NCBI GenBank assembly: GCA_019421315.1
Contig: JAHZFN010000238.1
Location: 1-6,584, forward strand
Length of the DNA stretch: 6,584 nucleotides
Direction: 5' to 3'
DNA from: Peptococcaceae bacterium
GTDB taxonomy: Bacteria; Bacillota; Dehalobacteriia; UBA4068; UBA4997
The notes beneath the pieces are model-generated. The model saw only the letters and a program-made list of their open reading frames with translations, was not told the origin of the DNA and did no database searches. Of the stretch, positions 1 to 5,779 are shown piece after piece. The position numbers and the translations under genes were made by a program. Every line of letters starts with the position of its first letter. Position 1 is the first letter of the stretch.

Positions 1-2
1 AA

Positions 3-1658
3 ATCAACGGTTTGGAAACAGCAGGCAGCCTGAGTCTTCTTTTCAGCGACAAAACAGGTACTATCACCGAGGGCAAGCTTTCCGTTGTGGAAATGGCGAC
101 GGGTAACGTTACAAAATTCAGCAAGCTTGCCAATATTAACCCCGAGCTTGCAGCTGATATTATTATTGGTGTAGGCGTCAACAACAGCGCCGTAGTTTCC
201 GACGGTTCCATCATCGGCGGCAACAGCACCGACCGAGCTTTGATGTCATTTTTGGTTGATGCCAAAGCGGACGGCTCTGTCAGCAAGAAAGATGTTAAAA
301 ACTTCAACGCTTTTGATTCCGCTAAAAAATATTCCAGTGTAACCTTGGTCAAAGACGGCAAAAGCGTAACCTATATCAAAGGCGCACCCGAAAAAATCAT
401 TGAAAGATGTACTCATTATGTCGACGAAAACGGCGCCGTTAAAGAATTGGTTGAAAAGAATTACCTGATTTCCTATATGGACGAGCAGGCAGGTCGTTCC
501 ATGCGCCTTTTGGCTGTTGCCAAAGCAAGCGGTGCCTCCGACGACGGCGATTTGACTTTGGTATGCGTCATCAGTATCCGTGATAACGTCCGCAAAGAGG
601 CCGTTGACGCCATCAAGGAAGTGCATAATGCAGGTATTCACGTTGTGATGGTTACAGGCGACCGCAAAGAAACGGCAGTTGCCATTGCCAAAGAAGCAGG
701 GCTTTTGACAAGCTCCGACGACGTTGCTTTGACCTCTGCCGAAATGGCTGAAAAAAGCGACGAAGAGCTTAAGGAAATTTTGCCGAAACTGCGTGTGATA
801 TCCCGTGCTTTGCCCACAGACAAGAGCCGTCTGGTGCGCATTGCCCAGGAACTGGATTATGTTGTCGGCATGACGGGGGACGGCGTCAACGACTCTCCCG
901 CCTTGAAAAAAGCCGACGTCGGCTTTGCCATGGGCAGCGGTACAGAGGTTGCCAAAGAAGCGGGCGATATTACAATTTTGGACGATAATTTCTCTTCTAT
1001 CGAAAAAGCTATTTTGTACGGCAGAACCATGTTCAAAAGTATCCGCAAATTCTTGATTTTCCAGCTTACTGTTAACGTGGCGGCTGTGTTGACCTGCTTT
1101 ATCGGACCTATGCTGGGTGAAAATGTTGTTTTGACTGTTATTCAGCTGCTGTTTGTTAATCTGGTAATGGATACATTGGCTGCCATCGCTTTTTGCAGCG
1201 AACCCGCTTTGAAAGAGTATATGAAAGACAAGCCTATCGCCAGACAGGCGGGCATTGTCAGCAAAGAAATGTTTATTCAAATCATTATCTGCGCTCTTTA
1301 TATTACTTTCATCTGTCTTTCCATTTTGTTCCTGCCGGCAATCCGCAATCTTTTTGGCGACGTTGATATAACTTATCTGAAATCCGCTGTTTTTGCAACG
1401 TTTATGATGGCTATTACTTTCAACGGCTTTAACGCCAGAACAAGGCATATCAACGTTTTCGAGAATATGGGACGCAACAAAAACTTTATCTGGGTTATGC
1501 TGTCCATTTTTGCTTTGCAGTTTGTTTTCGTTACATTCGGCGGCGAAGTGCTGAGCGTTGAGGCTCTTTCTTTGAAATCTTGGATTATCTGCATTGTTTT
1601 GGCTTTCTTGGTAATCCCCATCGACATGATCAGAAAAGCGATTATGAACAAAAAATAA
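3..1658 (+). CDS. Calcium-transporting P-type ATPase, PMCA-type (5' end cut by window edge)
   Basis: This is an integral-membrane pump that uses ATP to export Ca2+. The frame is open from base 3, so the TTG at 12 is an internal leucine and not the start. The actuator domain and helices M1-M4 (roughly 300 residues) lie outside the window. Counting from the codon at 12, the phosphorylation motif DKTGT is at residues 13-17 with catalytic Asp13. The nucleotide-binding motif KGAPE is at 123-127, MVTGD at 213-217 and the hinge motif TGDGVND at 288-294. Six hydrophobic segments follow (about 345-365, 374-395, 421-442, 457-472, 492-510, 523-542), matching M5-M10. FQLTVN in M5 and NLVMD (Asn383, Asp387) in M6 are typical of the plasma-membrane (IIB) calcium pumps, which carry one Ca2+ site. 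The M4 part of the site cannot be checked. A manganese or other cation role is less likely. The gene is intact to its TAA stop. Confidence 0.93.
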   Translation: MNGLETAGSLSLLFSDKTGTITEGKLSVVEMATGNVTKFSKLANINPELAADIIIGVGVNNSAVVSDGSIIGGNSTDRALMSFLVDAKADGSVSKKDVKNFNAFDSAKKYSSVTLVKDGKSVTYIKGAPEKIIERCTHYVDENGAVKELVEKNYLISYMDEQAGRSMRLLAVAKASGASDDGDLTLVCVISIRDNVRKEAVDAIKEVHNAGIHVVMVTGDRKETAVAIAKEAGLLTSSDDVALTSAEMAEKSDEELKEILPKLRVISRALPTDKSRLVRIAQELDYVVGMTGDGVNDSPALKKADVGFAMGSGTEVAKEAGDITILDDNFSSIEKAILYGRTMFKSIRKFLIFQLTVNVAAVLTCFIGPMLGENVVLTVIQLLFVNLVMDTLAAIAFCSEPALKEYMKDKPIARQAGIVSKEMFIQIIICALYITFICLSILFLPAIRNLFGDVDITYLKSAVFATFMMAITFNGFNARTRHINVFENMGRNKNFIWVMLSIFALQFVFVTFGGEVLSVEALSLKSWIICIVLAFLVIPIDMIRKAIMNKK

Positions 1659-1674
1659 TATTAATATCAAAAAC

Positions 1675-1705
1675 AAACCGAGCCGAAAAATTTTCGGCTC
1701 GGTTT
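1675..1705. terminator. Perfect palindrome, likely intrinsic terminator after the ATPase gene
   Basis: A 15-base arm (1675-1689) pairs perfectly with 1691-1705 around one central base. The GC-rich core is CCGAGCCG/CGGCTCGG and the folded RNA would have an A/U-rich top. On the + strand the T-tract is only TTT followed by CC, so termination may be leaky. On the minus strand the hairpin is followed by TTTGTTTTT, a better tract, although no minus-strand gene ends here. It lies 16 bases after the ATPase stop and 32 bases before the rhomboid start. Confidence 0.7.
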
Positions 1706-1737
1706 CCAAAAGATTGTTTGACGGGAGGAAAAACATA

Positions 1738-2328
1738 ATGAGCAGTTCGGGCAGACGGTTGAAAATATCCTTTAATTCTCCGGTTGTGCTTTGGTTTTCC
1801 ATAATATGCCTGATTTCTTTGATACTTGGCTATTTGACAAACGGCGTTTCCACCGATTTGGTTTTCAGCGTTTACCGTTCATCGTTGGCAAATCCTTTAA
1901 CATATGTTCGTTTTATCGGTCATGTTTTCGGCCATGCCAACTGGGAGCATTTTCTCGGCAATATCACACTGCTTTTGGTGATCGGTCCTATGCTGGAGGA
2001 AAAATACGGCTCCTTGAACATTCTCTTCGTAATTTTGGCGACGGCGGTTATCACGGGCGTTGTGAATTTTGTGTTTTTCCCAAATGTTCAGCTTTTGGGA
2101 GCCAGCGGCGTGGTTTTTGCTTTTATTCTCCTTTCTTCCTTTGTCAGCATTAAAGAAGGCACCATCCCTGTAACCTTTATTCTGGTTGCTGTAATTTATA
2201 TAGGCGGTCAGATTTACGACGGCATTTTTGTGCAGGACGATGTTTCCAATTTGACCCATATCGTGGGCGGCGCCGTCGGTTCGGCTCTGGGATATGTCAT
2301 GGCAAAAAACAAAATGAGCAGATATTAA
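1738..2328 (+). CDS. Rhomboid-family intramembrane serine protease
   Basis: This 196-residue polytopic membrane protein should cleave transmembrane segments of other proteins within the bilayer. The HANWEHFLGN segment (66-75) carries the conserved HxxxN element (His71, Asn75). GASG (121-124) holds the nucleophile Ser123. His174 in THIVGGAVGSALG, with the GGxxGxxxG helix-packing motif, completes the Ser-His dyad. Hydrophobic segments match the six-helix core, with no soluble extra domain. I chose the ATG at 1738 because GGGAGG (1723-1728) lies 9 bases before it; the in-frame TTG at 1714 lies upstream of that site. The substrate is unknown. No clear promoter lies between the upstream palindrome and the start, so expression may depend on read-through from the ATPase gene. 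All catalytic residues are present, so it is probably active. Confidence 0.92.
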   Translation: MSSSGRRLKISFNSPVVLWFSIICLISLILGYLTNGVSTDLVFSVYRSSLANPLTYVRFIGHVFGHANWEHFLGNITLLLVIGPMLEEKYGSLNILFVILATAVITGVVNFVFFPNVQLLGASGVVFAFILLSSFVSIKEGTIPVTFILVAVIYIGGQIYDGIFVQDDVSNLTHIVGGAVGSALGYVMAKNKMSRY

Positions 2329-2331
2329 AAA

Positions 2332-2351
2332 TTTTTTTTATAATCTATAAT
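2332..2351 (+). promoter_or_regulatory. T-run and twin TATAAT boxes after the rhomboid gene (possible promoter)
   Basis: Eight Ts (2332-2339) follow the rhomboid stop, then two TATAAT hexamers (2339-2344 and 2346-2351). No good -35 hexamer sits at the usual distance, and AT-rich DNA produces such boxes by chance. If real, it would have driven the decayed gene downstream. There is no GC-rich stem before the T-run, so I do not call it a terminator. Confidence 0.25.
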
Positions 2352-2379
2352 TTGATAAAATGTTAGCAAAAAGGTATTT

Positions 2380-2601
2380 TTGAACTTGTTGAAGCGAGTA
2401 CACATTGAAAATCCCGACGATTATTTTATCGACTTGGGAAAACGAAAAAACAAGGGTGTTTATTTTTGCCGAATTAACGGCTACAACAGCCAAATTCATG
2501 ATTTTATTCTCAAGTACTACGAAGCGGCAAGGCTGAACGGTGTAATCATTGAGGGTAATCTGCAAAACCCCGACAATAACAATCTGGCTTATTACAACTA
2601 A
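2380..2601 (+). pseudogene. YceG-like protein, 5' fragment of a decayed gene
   Basis: This 73-codon stretch from TTG 2380 ends at an in-frame TAA (2599-2601). The next codons continue in the same frame as an open stretch to 3060, so the two pieces look like one former gene. It has no Shine-Dalgarno site and no ATG in frame. An ATG at 2360 (MLAKRYF, then TGA) would join this frame if the T5 run at 2377-2381 had one more T, giving MLAKRYFLNLLKR; this is an inference of a lost start. The encoded text, for example PDDYFIDLGKRKNKGVYF, resembles the repeated module of YceG_bac proteins, which occur with TerD/TelA-type tellurite and stress genes in Bacillota. That assignment is from memory of family patterns and rests mainly on the second fragment. 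No ter/tel gene is in the window. Confidence 0.55.
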
Positions 2602-2604
2602 ATA

Positions 2605-3143
2605 TTGGGCGCAAATTTTCGGGCGGAGCCGCAGTTTATTAACGCTGCTCTGCAAAAATGGCTGCCCCGTATGACGCCGTCCCAAAGGGATAATGTGGCA
2701 TCCGCCGTTTACGAAACCTTGATGAGCTTGCGGCGAAGCGGCAAAAACGATAATATGCTGAAAAACGCCTACATAAAATTTATGTGCTGGCTTTATTACA
2801 AATTTGAGCGCATTGTTATTTTGAGCGAGGCAATTCCGCCGCCGACACCCGAGGAAATCAACGGCATAAACCGCAAAAACTATCGTGATATAAACGGCTT
2901 GATTATGGACTTGTCGCTGAATATTCAATATGCCGCCAGCCAAGAGCTGCAAAGAATTATGGTCAAGGCTTTTGTGGACTTGCTTTTGTCGGAAAACAAA
3001 AATAGCGGTAATAACCTGACCGCATTACCAACAAGGCCGTCTATTTGCTTTGCTGGCTAAAACGGTATCAGCCGCAGCTTTTTGAAAATTGGCAGCCTGC
3101 GGATATGAGTTTTTTGTATCAAAACGCCGACCTGAAAATCTTA
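2605..3143 (+). pseudogene. YceG-like protein, 3' fragment of a decayed gene (frameshifted)
   Basis: This continues the previous fragment in the same frame after the TAA, open to the stop at 3058-3060. Readable family-like stretches are LPRMTPSQRDNVASAVYETL, MLKNAYIKFMCWLYYKFERI and AIPPPTPEEINGINRKNYRD. These resemble the YceG_bac module (a component of the TerD-linked set, function not established). From about 3018 the sensible protein moves to another frame, reading DRITNKAVYLLCWLKRY and then QPQLFENWQPADM. This is the effect of losing one base near 3012-3024. Likeness fades after about 3110. The piece has no start codon with a ribosome site. The normal protein is near 500 residues, so much is missing as well as broken. 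The right boundary is arbitrary. The alternative is an unrelated hypothetical protein, but the two lesions would still mark it as broken. Confidence 0.6.
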
Positions 3144-3191
3144 TTATGGAGCGGGATTATTTTGCAAACCGAAAATTGTGTATTTCCTTTT

Positions 3192-3719
3192 ATGTCAAAT
3201 GCGGCGTTGAAAAGATGTTGCTATTTGATTTTGATATTTTTTGCCGGCTGTTTGGTAGGCTGGCTGTATGAAGAAATTTTTTATTGGATAACAGAGGGCG
3301 TTTTGCGGGATCGCGGCATATTATACGGTCCGTGGCTGCCCATTTACGGCATGGGAGCCTTGGCAATTTACGCCATGAAGCCGCTGAAGAAAAATCCTTT
3401 GCTTTTGTTTTTGCTGTGCATCGGCGCCACGGGCGTTTTGGAATATGTGCTGGGTTACATCGGCATTAATTATTTTGGACTGCGCCTTTGGGATTACCGA
3501 GGCTTGTTTTTGAATTTGAACGGCATAATCTGTTTTCGCAGTGTGATGAGCTTTGGCATTATGGGAATGTTTTTTCATTACGTTTTAGAGCCTTATGGTG
3601 AAGAGCTTTACAATAAACTTTCTTTGAAAACCGTTTGTGCAATTTGTTTTGCGCTTTTGCTGATGTTTGGGGCTGACTGTATTTTCAGCAGTTTTTTTCA
3701 TACTCCCATTACATATTGA
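3192..3719 (+). CDS. CmpB-family membrane protein (putative ABC-transporter type IV permease)
   Basis: This is an integral-membrane protein of 175 residues from ATG 3192. Features matching the CmpB-type family (PF06541) are GWLYEE near the end of helix 1 (23-28), RGILYGPWLPIYG (41-53), a glutamate in the LEYVLGY helix (84-90), LWDYRG (99-104) and LNLNGI (108-112). It has about five to six hydrophobic segments and ends in a short hydrophobic tail. Family members are named as ABC permeases, but their transport role is unproven and no ATPase partner is here. The start is uncertain. The frame stays open upstream to TTG 3045, giving 224 residues, but that extra part reads as the tail of the YceG-like pseudogene. 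There is no clear Shine-Dalgarno site before ATG 3192 or ATG 3105. Likely co-transcribed with the small gene 33 bases downstream. Confidence 0.82.
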   Translation: MSNAALKRCCYLILIFFAGCLVGWLYEEIFYWITEGVLRDRGILYGPWLPIYGMGALAIYAMKPLKKNPLLLFLLCIGATGVLEYVLGYIGINYFGLRLWDYRGLFLNLNGIICFRSVMSFGIMGMFFHYVLEPYGEELYNKLSLKTVCAICFALLLMFGADCIFSSFFHTPITY

Positions 3720-3752
3720 TGATGAACGATTAAGCAAGGAGTGTTTTTGTTT

Positions 3753-3929
3753 ATGGAAACATCTTCTGCTGTCCGCCTTTTGGCTTGTGCCGGCGGTTTG
3801 ATGTTGATTTGCGGTGCCTTGGCGGCTTTCGGCAGATATTTCATTATCTGCGGATTGTTGGTTGTCGCTTCTTTGGGTATGTTGGCGGCGGCTTACAATT
3901 TCAGCTCGGCAGGCAAAAAAGAAAAATAA
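3753..3929 (+). CDS. Small two-helix membrane protein, function unknown
   Basis: This 58-residue protein has two hydrophobic segments (about 7-26 and 29-48) separated by a tight turn at Gly27-Arg28 and ends in a lysine-rich tail (GKKEK). That predicts a small hairpin in the membrane. AAGGAG at 3736-3741 precedes it. The spacing is 11 bases to ATG 3753 and 5 bases to an in-frame TTG at 3747; GTG 3741 overlaps the site itself and is unlikely. It begins 33 bases after the CmpB-like gene, and the terminator at 3970-4012 closes the unit, so the two are probably one operon. I do not recognise the family. Glycine and alanine are abundant in both helices, which suggests close helix packing. Confidence 0.7.
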   Translation: METSSAVRLLACAGGLMLICGALAAFGRYFIICGLLVVASLGMLAAAYNFSSAGKKEK

Positions 3930-3969
3930 TAACAAAAAAAAGAATAATGCCGTTACTAGGCGAAGTTGA

Positions 3970-4012
3970 CAAACCCACAGTCTGAACCAAAAAAGTTCGG
4001 GCTGTGGGTTTG
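3970..4012 (+). terminator. Intrinsic terminator closing the CmpB-like operon
   Basis: An 18-base stem pairs 3970-3987 with 3995-4012. Eleven perfect outer pairs (CAAACCCACAG with CTGTGGGTTTG) are followed inward by seven pairs including two G-U wobbles. The loop is seven bases (CAAAAAA). ATTTTATA follows at 4014-4020. It lies 40 bases after the small gene's stop. On the minus strand no T-run follows the hairpin, so I assign it to the + strand. Confidence 0.88.
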
Positions 4013-4043
4013 ATTTTATATATAAATTAAAGAAAGAATAAAG

Positions 4044-4050
4044 AAAGGAG
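4044..4050 (+). promoter_or_regulatory. Orphan Shine-Dalgarno-like AAAGGAG
   Basis: A strong ribosome-site match sits after the terminator in an A-rich stretch, but no ATG, GTG or TTG follows at 5-12 bases. The only near codon is ATA at 4057. The next in-frame ATG is at 4102 and opens a 40-codon hydrophobic reading that is exactly antisense to the acidic gene. It may be a relic of a deleted gene, or chance in purine-rich sequence. Confidence 0.3.
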
Positions 4051-4113
4051 AACAAAATATATTTTATATTACTGCCTAATCGCTTTGCTTGGAATTTGAT
4101 TATGAGGTTGCTA

Positions 4114-4530
4114 TTACTCCCATTCGTCATTCCAATAATCTTCGGCTTCTTCATAATCCATGAAATCGTCGCAGGTATCGTAATAATAATCCTCGGCGTC
4201 AGTGTAATCTTGAGGATTATATGATTTGTCCGTATAATCGGGGTGAACACTGCCGCTGCCTGCGTCGTCTGATGATGTGTTTTCTGTTACCGTATCGCTT
4301 TCGTCAAGGTCAAATGTTTTACATTTCAAATGACTTTCAGTGCTGTTTAAGGTGTTTTGGTTGGTGTAATTGTCATGATATTGTTGATAGTCCGCCTTCT
4401 CTTTGGCGGCAATTATGCCAAAGATACTGAGAATAACTATAATCAGCACTGCAAAGCAAGATATGAAAATTACTGTGCCTTTGCGTTGAGTTTTGGGGGA
4501 ATTGGGGTCGGAATAATAATTTTTGGTCAT
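4114..4530 (-). CDS. Single-pass membrane protein with acidic, tyrosine-rich C-terminal tail
   Basis: I do not recognise this 138-residue protein. A basic N-terminus (Lys13, Arg16, Lys17) precedes one hydrophobic segment (about 19-42), which predicts N-in, C-out anchoring. There is no lipobox. The linker 43-72 is polar. Residues 73-138 hold 24 Asp/Glu and 8 Tyr with one Lys, giving a strongly negative tail. DYTD occurs twice (98-101, 108-111), followed by EDYYYD and two more DY pairs. Cys70 and Cys120 would both lie outside the membrane and could pair. On the minus strand GAGAGG (4545-4540) lies 9 bases before the ATG, which supports the start. It is the only minus-strand gene in the window and stands alone. 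Plausible roles, all inferred, are cation binding, surface-charge modification or partner docking. A ribosome site and a consistent membrane-protein layout favour a real gene. Confidence 0.72.
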   Translation of the reverse strand: MTKNYYSDPNSPKTQRKGTVIFISCFAVLIIVILSIFGIIAAKEKADYQQYHDNYTNQNTLNSTESHLKCKTFDLDESDTVTENTSSDDAGSGSVHPDYTDKSYNPQDYTDAEDYYYDTCDDFMDYEEAEDYWNDEWE

Positions 4531-4569
4531 AGCATATTACCTCTCTTTTTTGTTTGTTTGCTTTGTGAT

Positions 4570-4600
4570 TTTATAATACCGGATTAACTGTCCCAAAAAG
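4570..4600 (-). promoter_or_regulatory. Possible promoter for the acidic tail protein
   Basis: On the minus strand a TATTAT/TATAAA stretch (4578-4570) lies downstream of a TTTTTGGGA stretch (4599-4591), giving -35/-10 pairs such as TTTTGG and TATAAA with 17 bases between them. Matches are imperfect. It is the best candidate in the gap before the gene, about 40 bases upstream of its start codon. Confidence 0.28.
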
Positions 4601-4750
4601 CGGACTATATATTGGATTTTAATTTATTTTTTTTGTTATATTTCAGTTTATGCGTTCTTAGGCGAGGGAAAGAACTTAGGGTTGGTGTTTGTTGGTTTGG
4701 TAAATGCGGCAATTATTTGCAAAATTAATATTTTATTATGACAAAACATA

Positions 4751-4759
4751 TGGTATAAT
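4751..4759 (+). promoter_or_regulatory. uppS: Extended -10 promoter for uppS
   Basis: TGGTATAAT is a full match to the extended -10 element (TGn followed by TATAAT). The region 17 bases further up (4731-4736, TTTTAT) is a poor -35, which extended -10 promoters tolerate. ATGACA at 4738-4743 is too close to serve. Transcription would start near 4766, leaving a leader of about 64 bases before the uppS ATG. Confidence 0.6.
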
Positions 4760-4829
4760 TGCTTATAGTGGGTGTAGTGTGTAAAGTTGCAGAAAATATT
4801 TTGTGTGAAAATATTACGGAGTGTATATT

Positions 4830-5657
4830 ATGACAAAAAACTTTTTAAATATATTCGGTAAAGGCAATGAACCGCAAAATTCGGTGGAAAAAAACTGCCA
4901 TGCCGAAGAATATGCTGCAAAATTCATCGACTTGACGGAATTTCCCATTAATTTCGCAAAGGTGCCGAAGCATATTGCCGTTATCATGGACGGCAATGGC
5001 AGATGGGCAAAGGCGAAAGGCTTGCCGCGGACTGTCGGTCATCGTTACGGCGTTGATTCCGTCGACAAGGTTGTGGAAGCCTGCAAGGAAATCGGTGTGG
5101 AATATTTGACGGTGTACGCTTTTTCCACGGAAAACTGGAAAAGACCAAAGGACGAGGTAAGTACTCTGATGCAGCTTTTGGTGGAATTTGCCCAAAGCAA
5201 GCTGGAAAAAATCTGCCGCAACAATGTTCGGGTAAAGATTTTGGGAGATATGGTGAATATGCCGGATTACGCCGCCAAGGCGCTGAACAATCTGATGGAA
5301 AACACCGCCTGCGACACGGGAATGACCTTAAATCTCTGTATTAATTACGGCAGCCGCTGGGAAATTGTTGAAGCTGCCCGCAAAATTGCCGAAGACGCTG
5401 CCTGCGGCAAAATTGCGCCGAGTGAGATTGACGAGGCTTTGCTGTCCGCCAATTTGACAACGGGCGGTATGCCCGACCCTGAGCTGATGATCAGAACATC
5501 GGGAGAGCAGCGGCTGAGCAATTTTTTGCTTTGGCAGCTGGCTTATGCTGAATTTTATTTTACGGATGTTTACTGGCCGGATTTTCGGGAGGCGGAATTG
5601 CTGAAAGCCGTTTCTTTGTATCAGAACCGCGACCGCAGGTTTGGCGGTATAAAATAA
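4830..5657 (+). CDS. uppS: Undecaprenyl diphosphate synthase (cis-prenyltransferase)
   Basis: This cytosolic, membrane-associated enzyme adds eight isopentenyl units to farnesyl diphosphate, making the C55 lipid carrier for peptidoglycan and other wall polymers. Family motifs appear in order: HIAVIMDGNGRWAK (48-61, catalytic Asp54), RTVGHRYG (67-74), YAFSTENWKRP (96-106), NLCINYGSRWE (168-178) and PDPELMIRTSGEQRLSNF (215-232) with Arg222, Arg228 and Ser230. Glu241 in YAEFYF is the conserved Mg2+-binding acidic residue. The 275 residues are slightly more than the usual 240-260 because about 47 residues precede the first motif. I chose ATG 4830 because CGGAG (4817-4821) lies 8 bases upstream; the in-frame GTG at 4821 overlaps that site. 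The gene has its own promoter, is not preceded by frr here, and is followed by cdsA. Confidence 0.96.
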   Translation: MTKNFLNIFGKGNEPQNSVEKNCHAEEYAAKFIDLTEFPINFAKVPKHIAVIMDGNGRWAKAKGLPRTVGHRYGVDSVDKVVEACKEIGVEYLTVYAFSTENWKRPKDEVSTLMQLLVEFAQSKLEKICRNNVRVKILGDMVNMPDYAAKALNNLMENTACDTGMTLNLCINYGSRWEIVEAARKIAEDAACGKIAPSEIDEALLSANLTTGGMPDPELMIRTSGEQRLSNFLLWQLAYAEFYFTDVYWPDFREAELLKAVSLYQNRDRRFGGIK

Positions 5658-5779
5658 AAATAATTATAAATCATAGCTATGAAGCTATAATATGTTGCAA
5701 GTCGGTTTGAAAACAGATTTTATTAGAATTTGAGATGATTTACTGAAATTAAAATTTGAAACAAAAAAGGAGAGTGTCT
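5658..5779. other. uppS-cdsA spacer with small hairpin
   Basis: This 122-base AT-rich gap has no coding potential. A 6-base hairpin, ATAGCT with AGCTAT around ATGA (5673-5688), is too short and GC-poor to be a terminator. A TATAAT at 5686-5691 lacks a matching -35. Read-through from uppS into cdsA looks likely, with a possible weak internal promoter. Confidence 0.45.

Larger units (their letters stand above)
4531..4829. other. Divergent intergenic region, about 300 bases
   Basis: The gap lies between the minus-strand acidic gene and uppS and contains no convincing reading frame. It is AT-rich, with a T-run at 4626-4634. It holds candidate promoters for both flanking genes. One small inverted repeat, GTTCTT (4654-4659) with AAGAAC (4670-4675), overlaps a direct repeat of CTTAGG (4657-4662 and 4675-4680). 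These could be a regulator site but are short enough to be chance. I see no RNA gene or riboswitch fold. Confidence 0.6.

Noticed and set aside
12..14. TTG at 12 as the ATPase start codon
   Set aside because: The frame is open to the window edge and the phosphorylation motif would be at residue 13, which leaves out the actuator domain and the first four helices every such pump needs.
246..1802. A 518-codon open frame on the minus strand
   Set aside because: It lies opposite the calcium pump, whose motifs are unmistakable. Its translation is rich in His, Gln, Asn and Cys with no recognisable motif, and it has no ribosome site. It is a codon-bias shadow.
2599..2601. Programmed stop-codon readthrough or recoding in the YceG-like gene
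   Set aside because: TAA is the least readable stop, no stem-loop is evident just after it, and the second frame disruption downstream points to ordinary decay.
2338..2952. A 204-codon minus-strand frame opposite the YceG-like relic
   Set aside because: There is no ribosome site and no recognisable motif, and the + strand text looks like a known family. It is long mainly because its codons mirror the former + strand gene.
4102..4224. A 40-codon very hydrophobic + strand peptide resembling a small membrane toxin
   Set aside because: It is the in-register complement of the Asp/Glu/Tyr codons of the acidic tail (GAT-ATC, GAC-GTC, GAA-TTC, TAT-ATA), so hydrophobicity is forced by the opposite strand. 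The ATG is 51 bases from the nearest ribosome site.
4357..4587. A + strand frame of 76 codons overlapping the acidic gene start
   Set aside because: It is antisense to the membrane helix and N-terminus of the minus-strand gene, with no ribosome site.
5673..5691. Hairpin after uppS as a terminator
   Set aside because: Only six base pairs, AT-rich, and no T-run after it.
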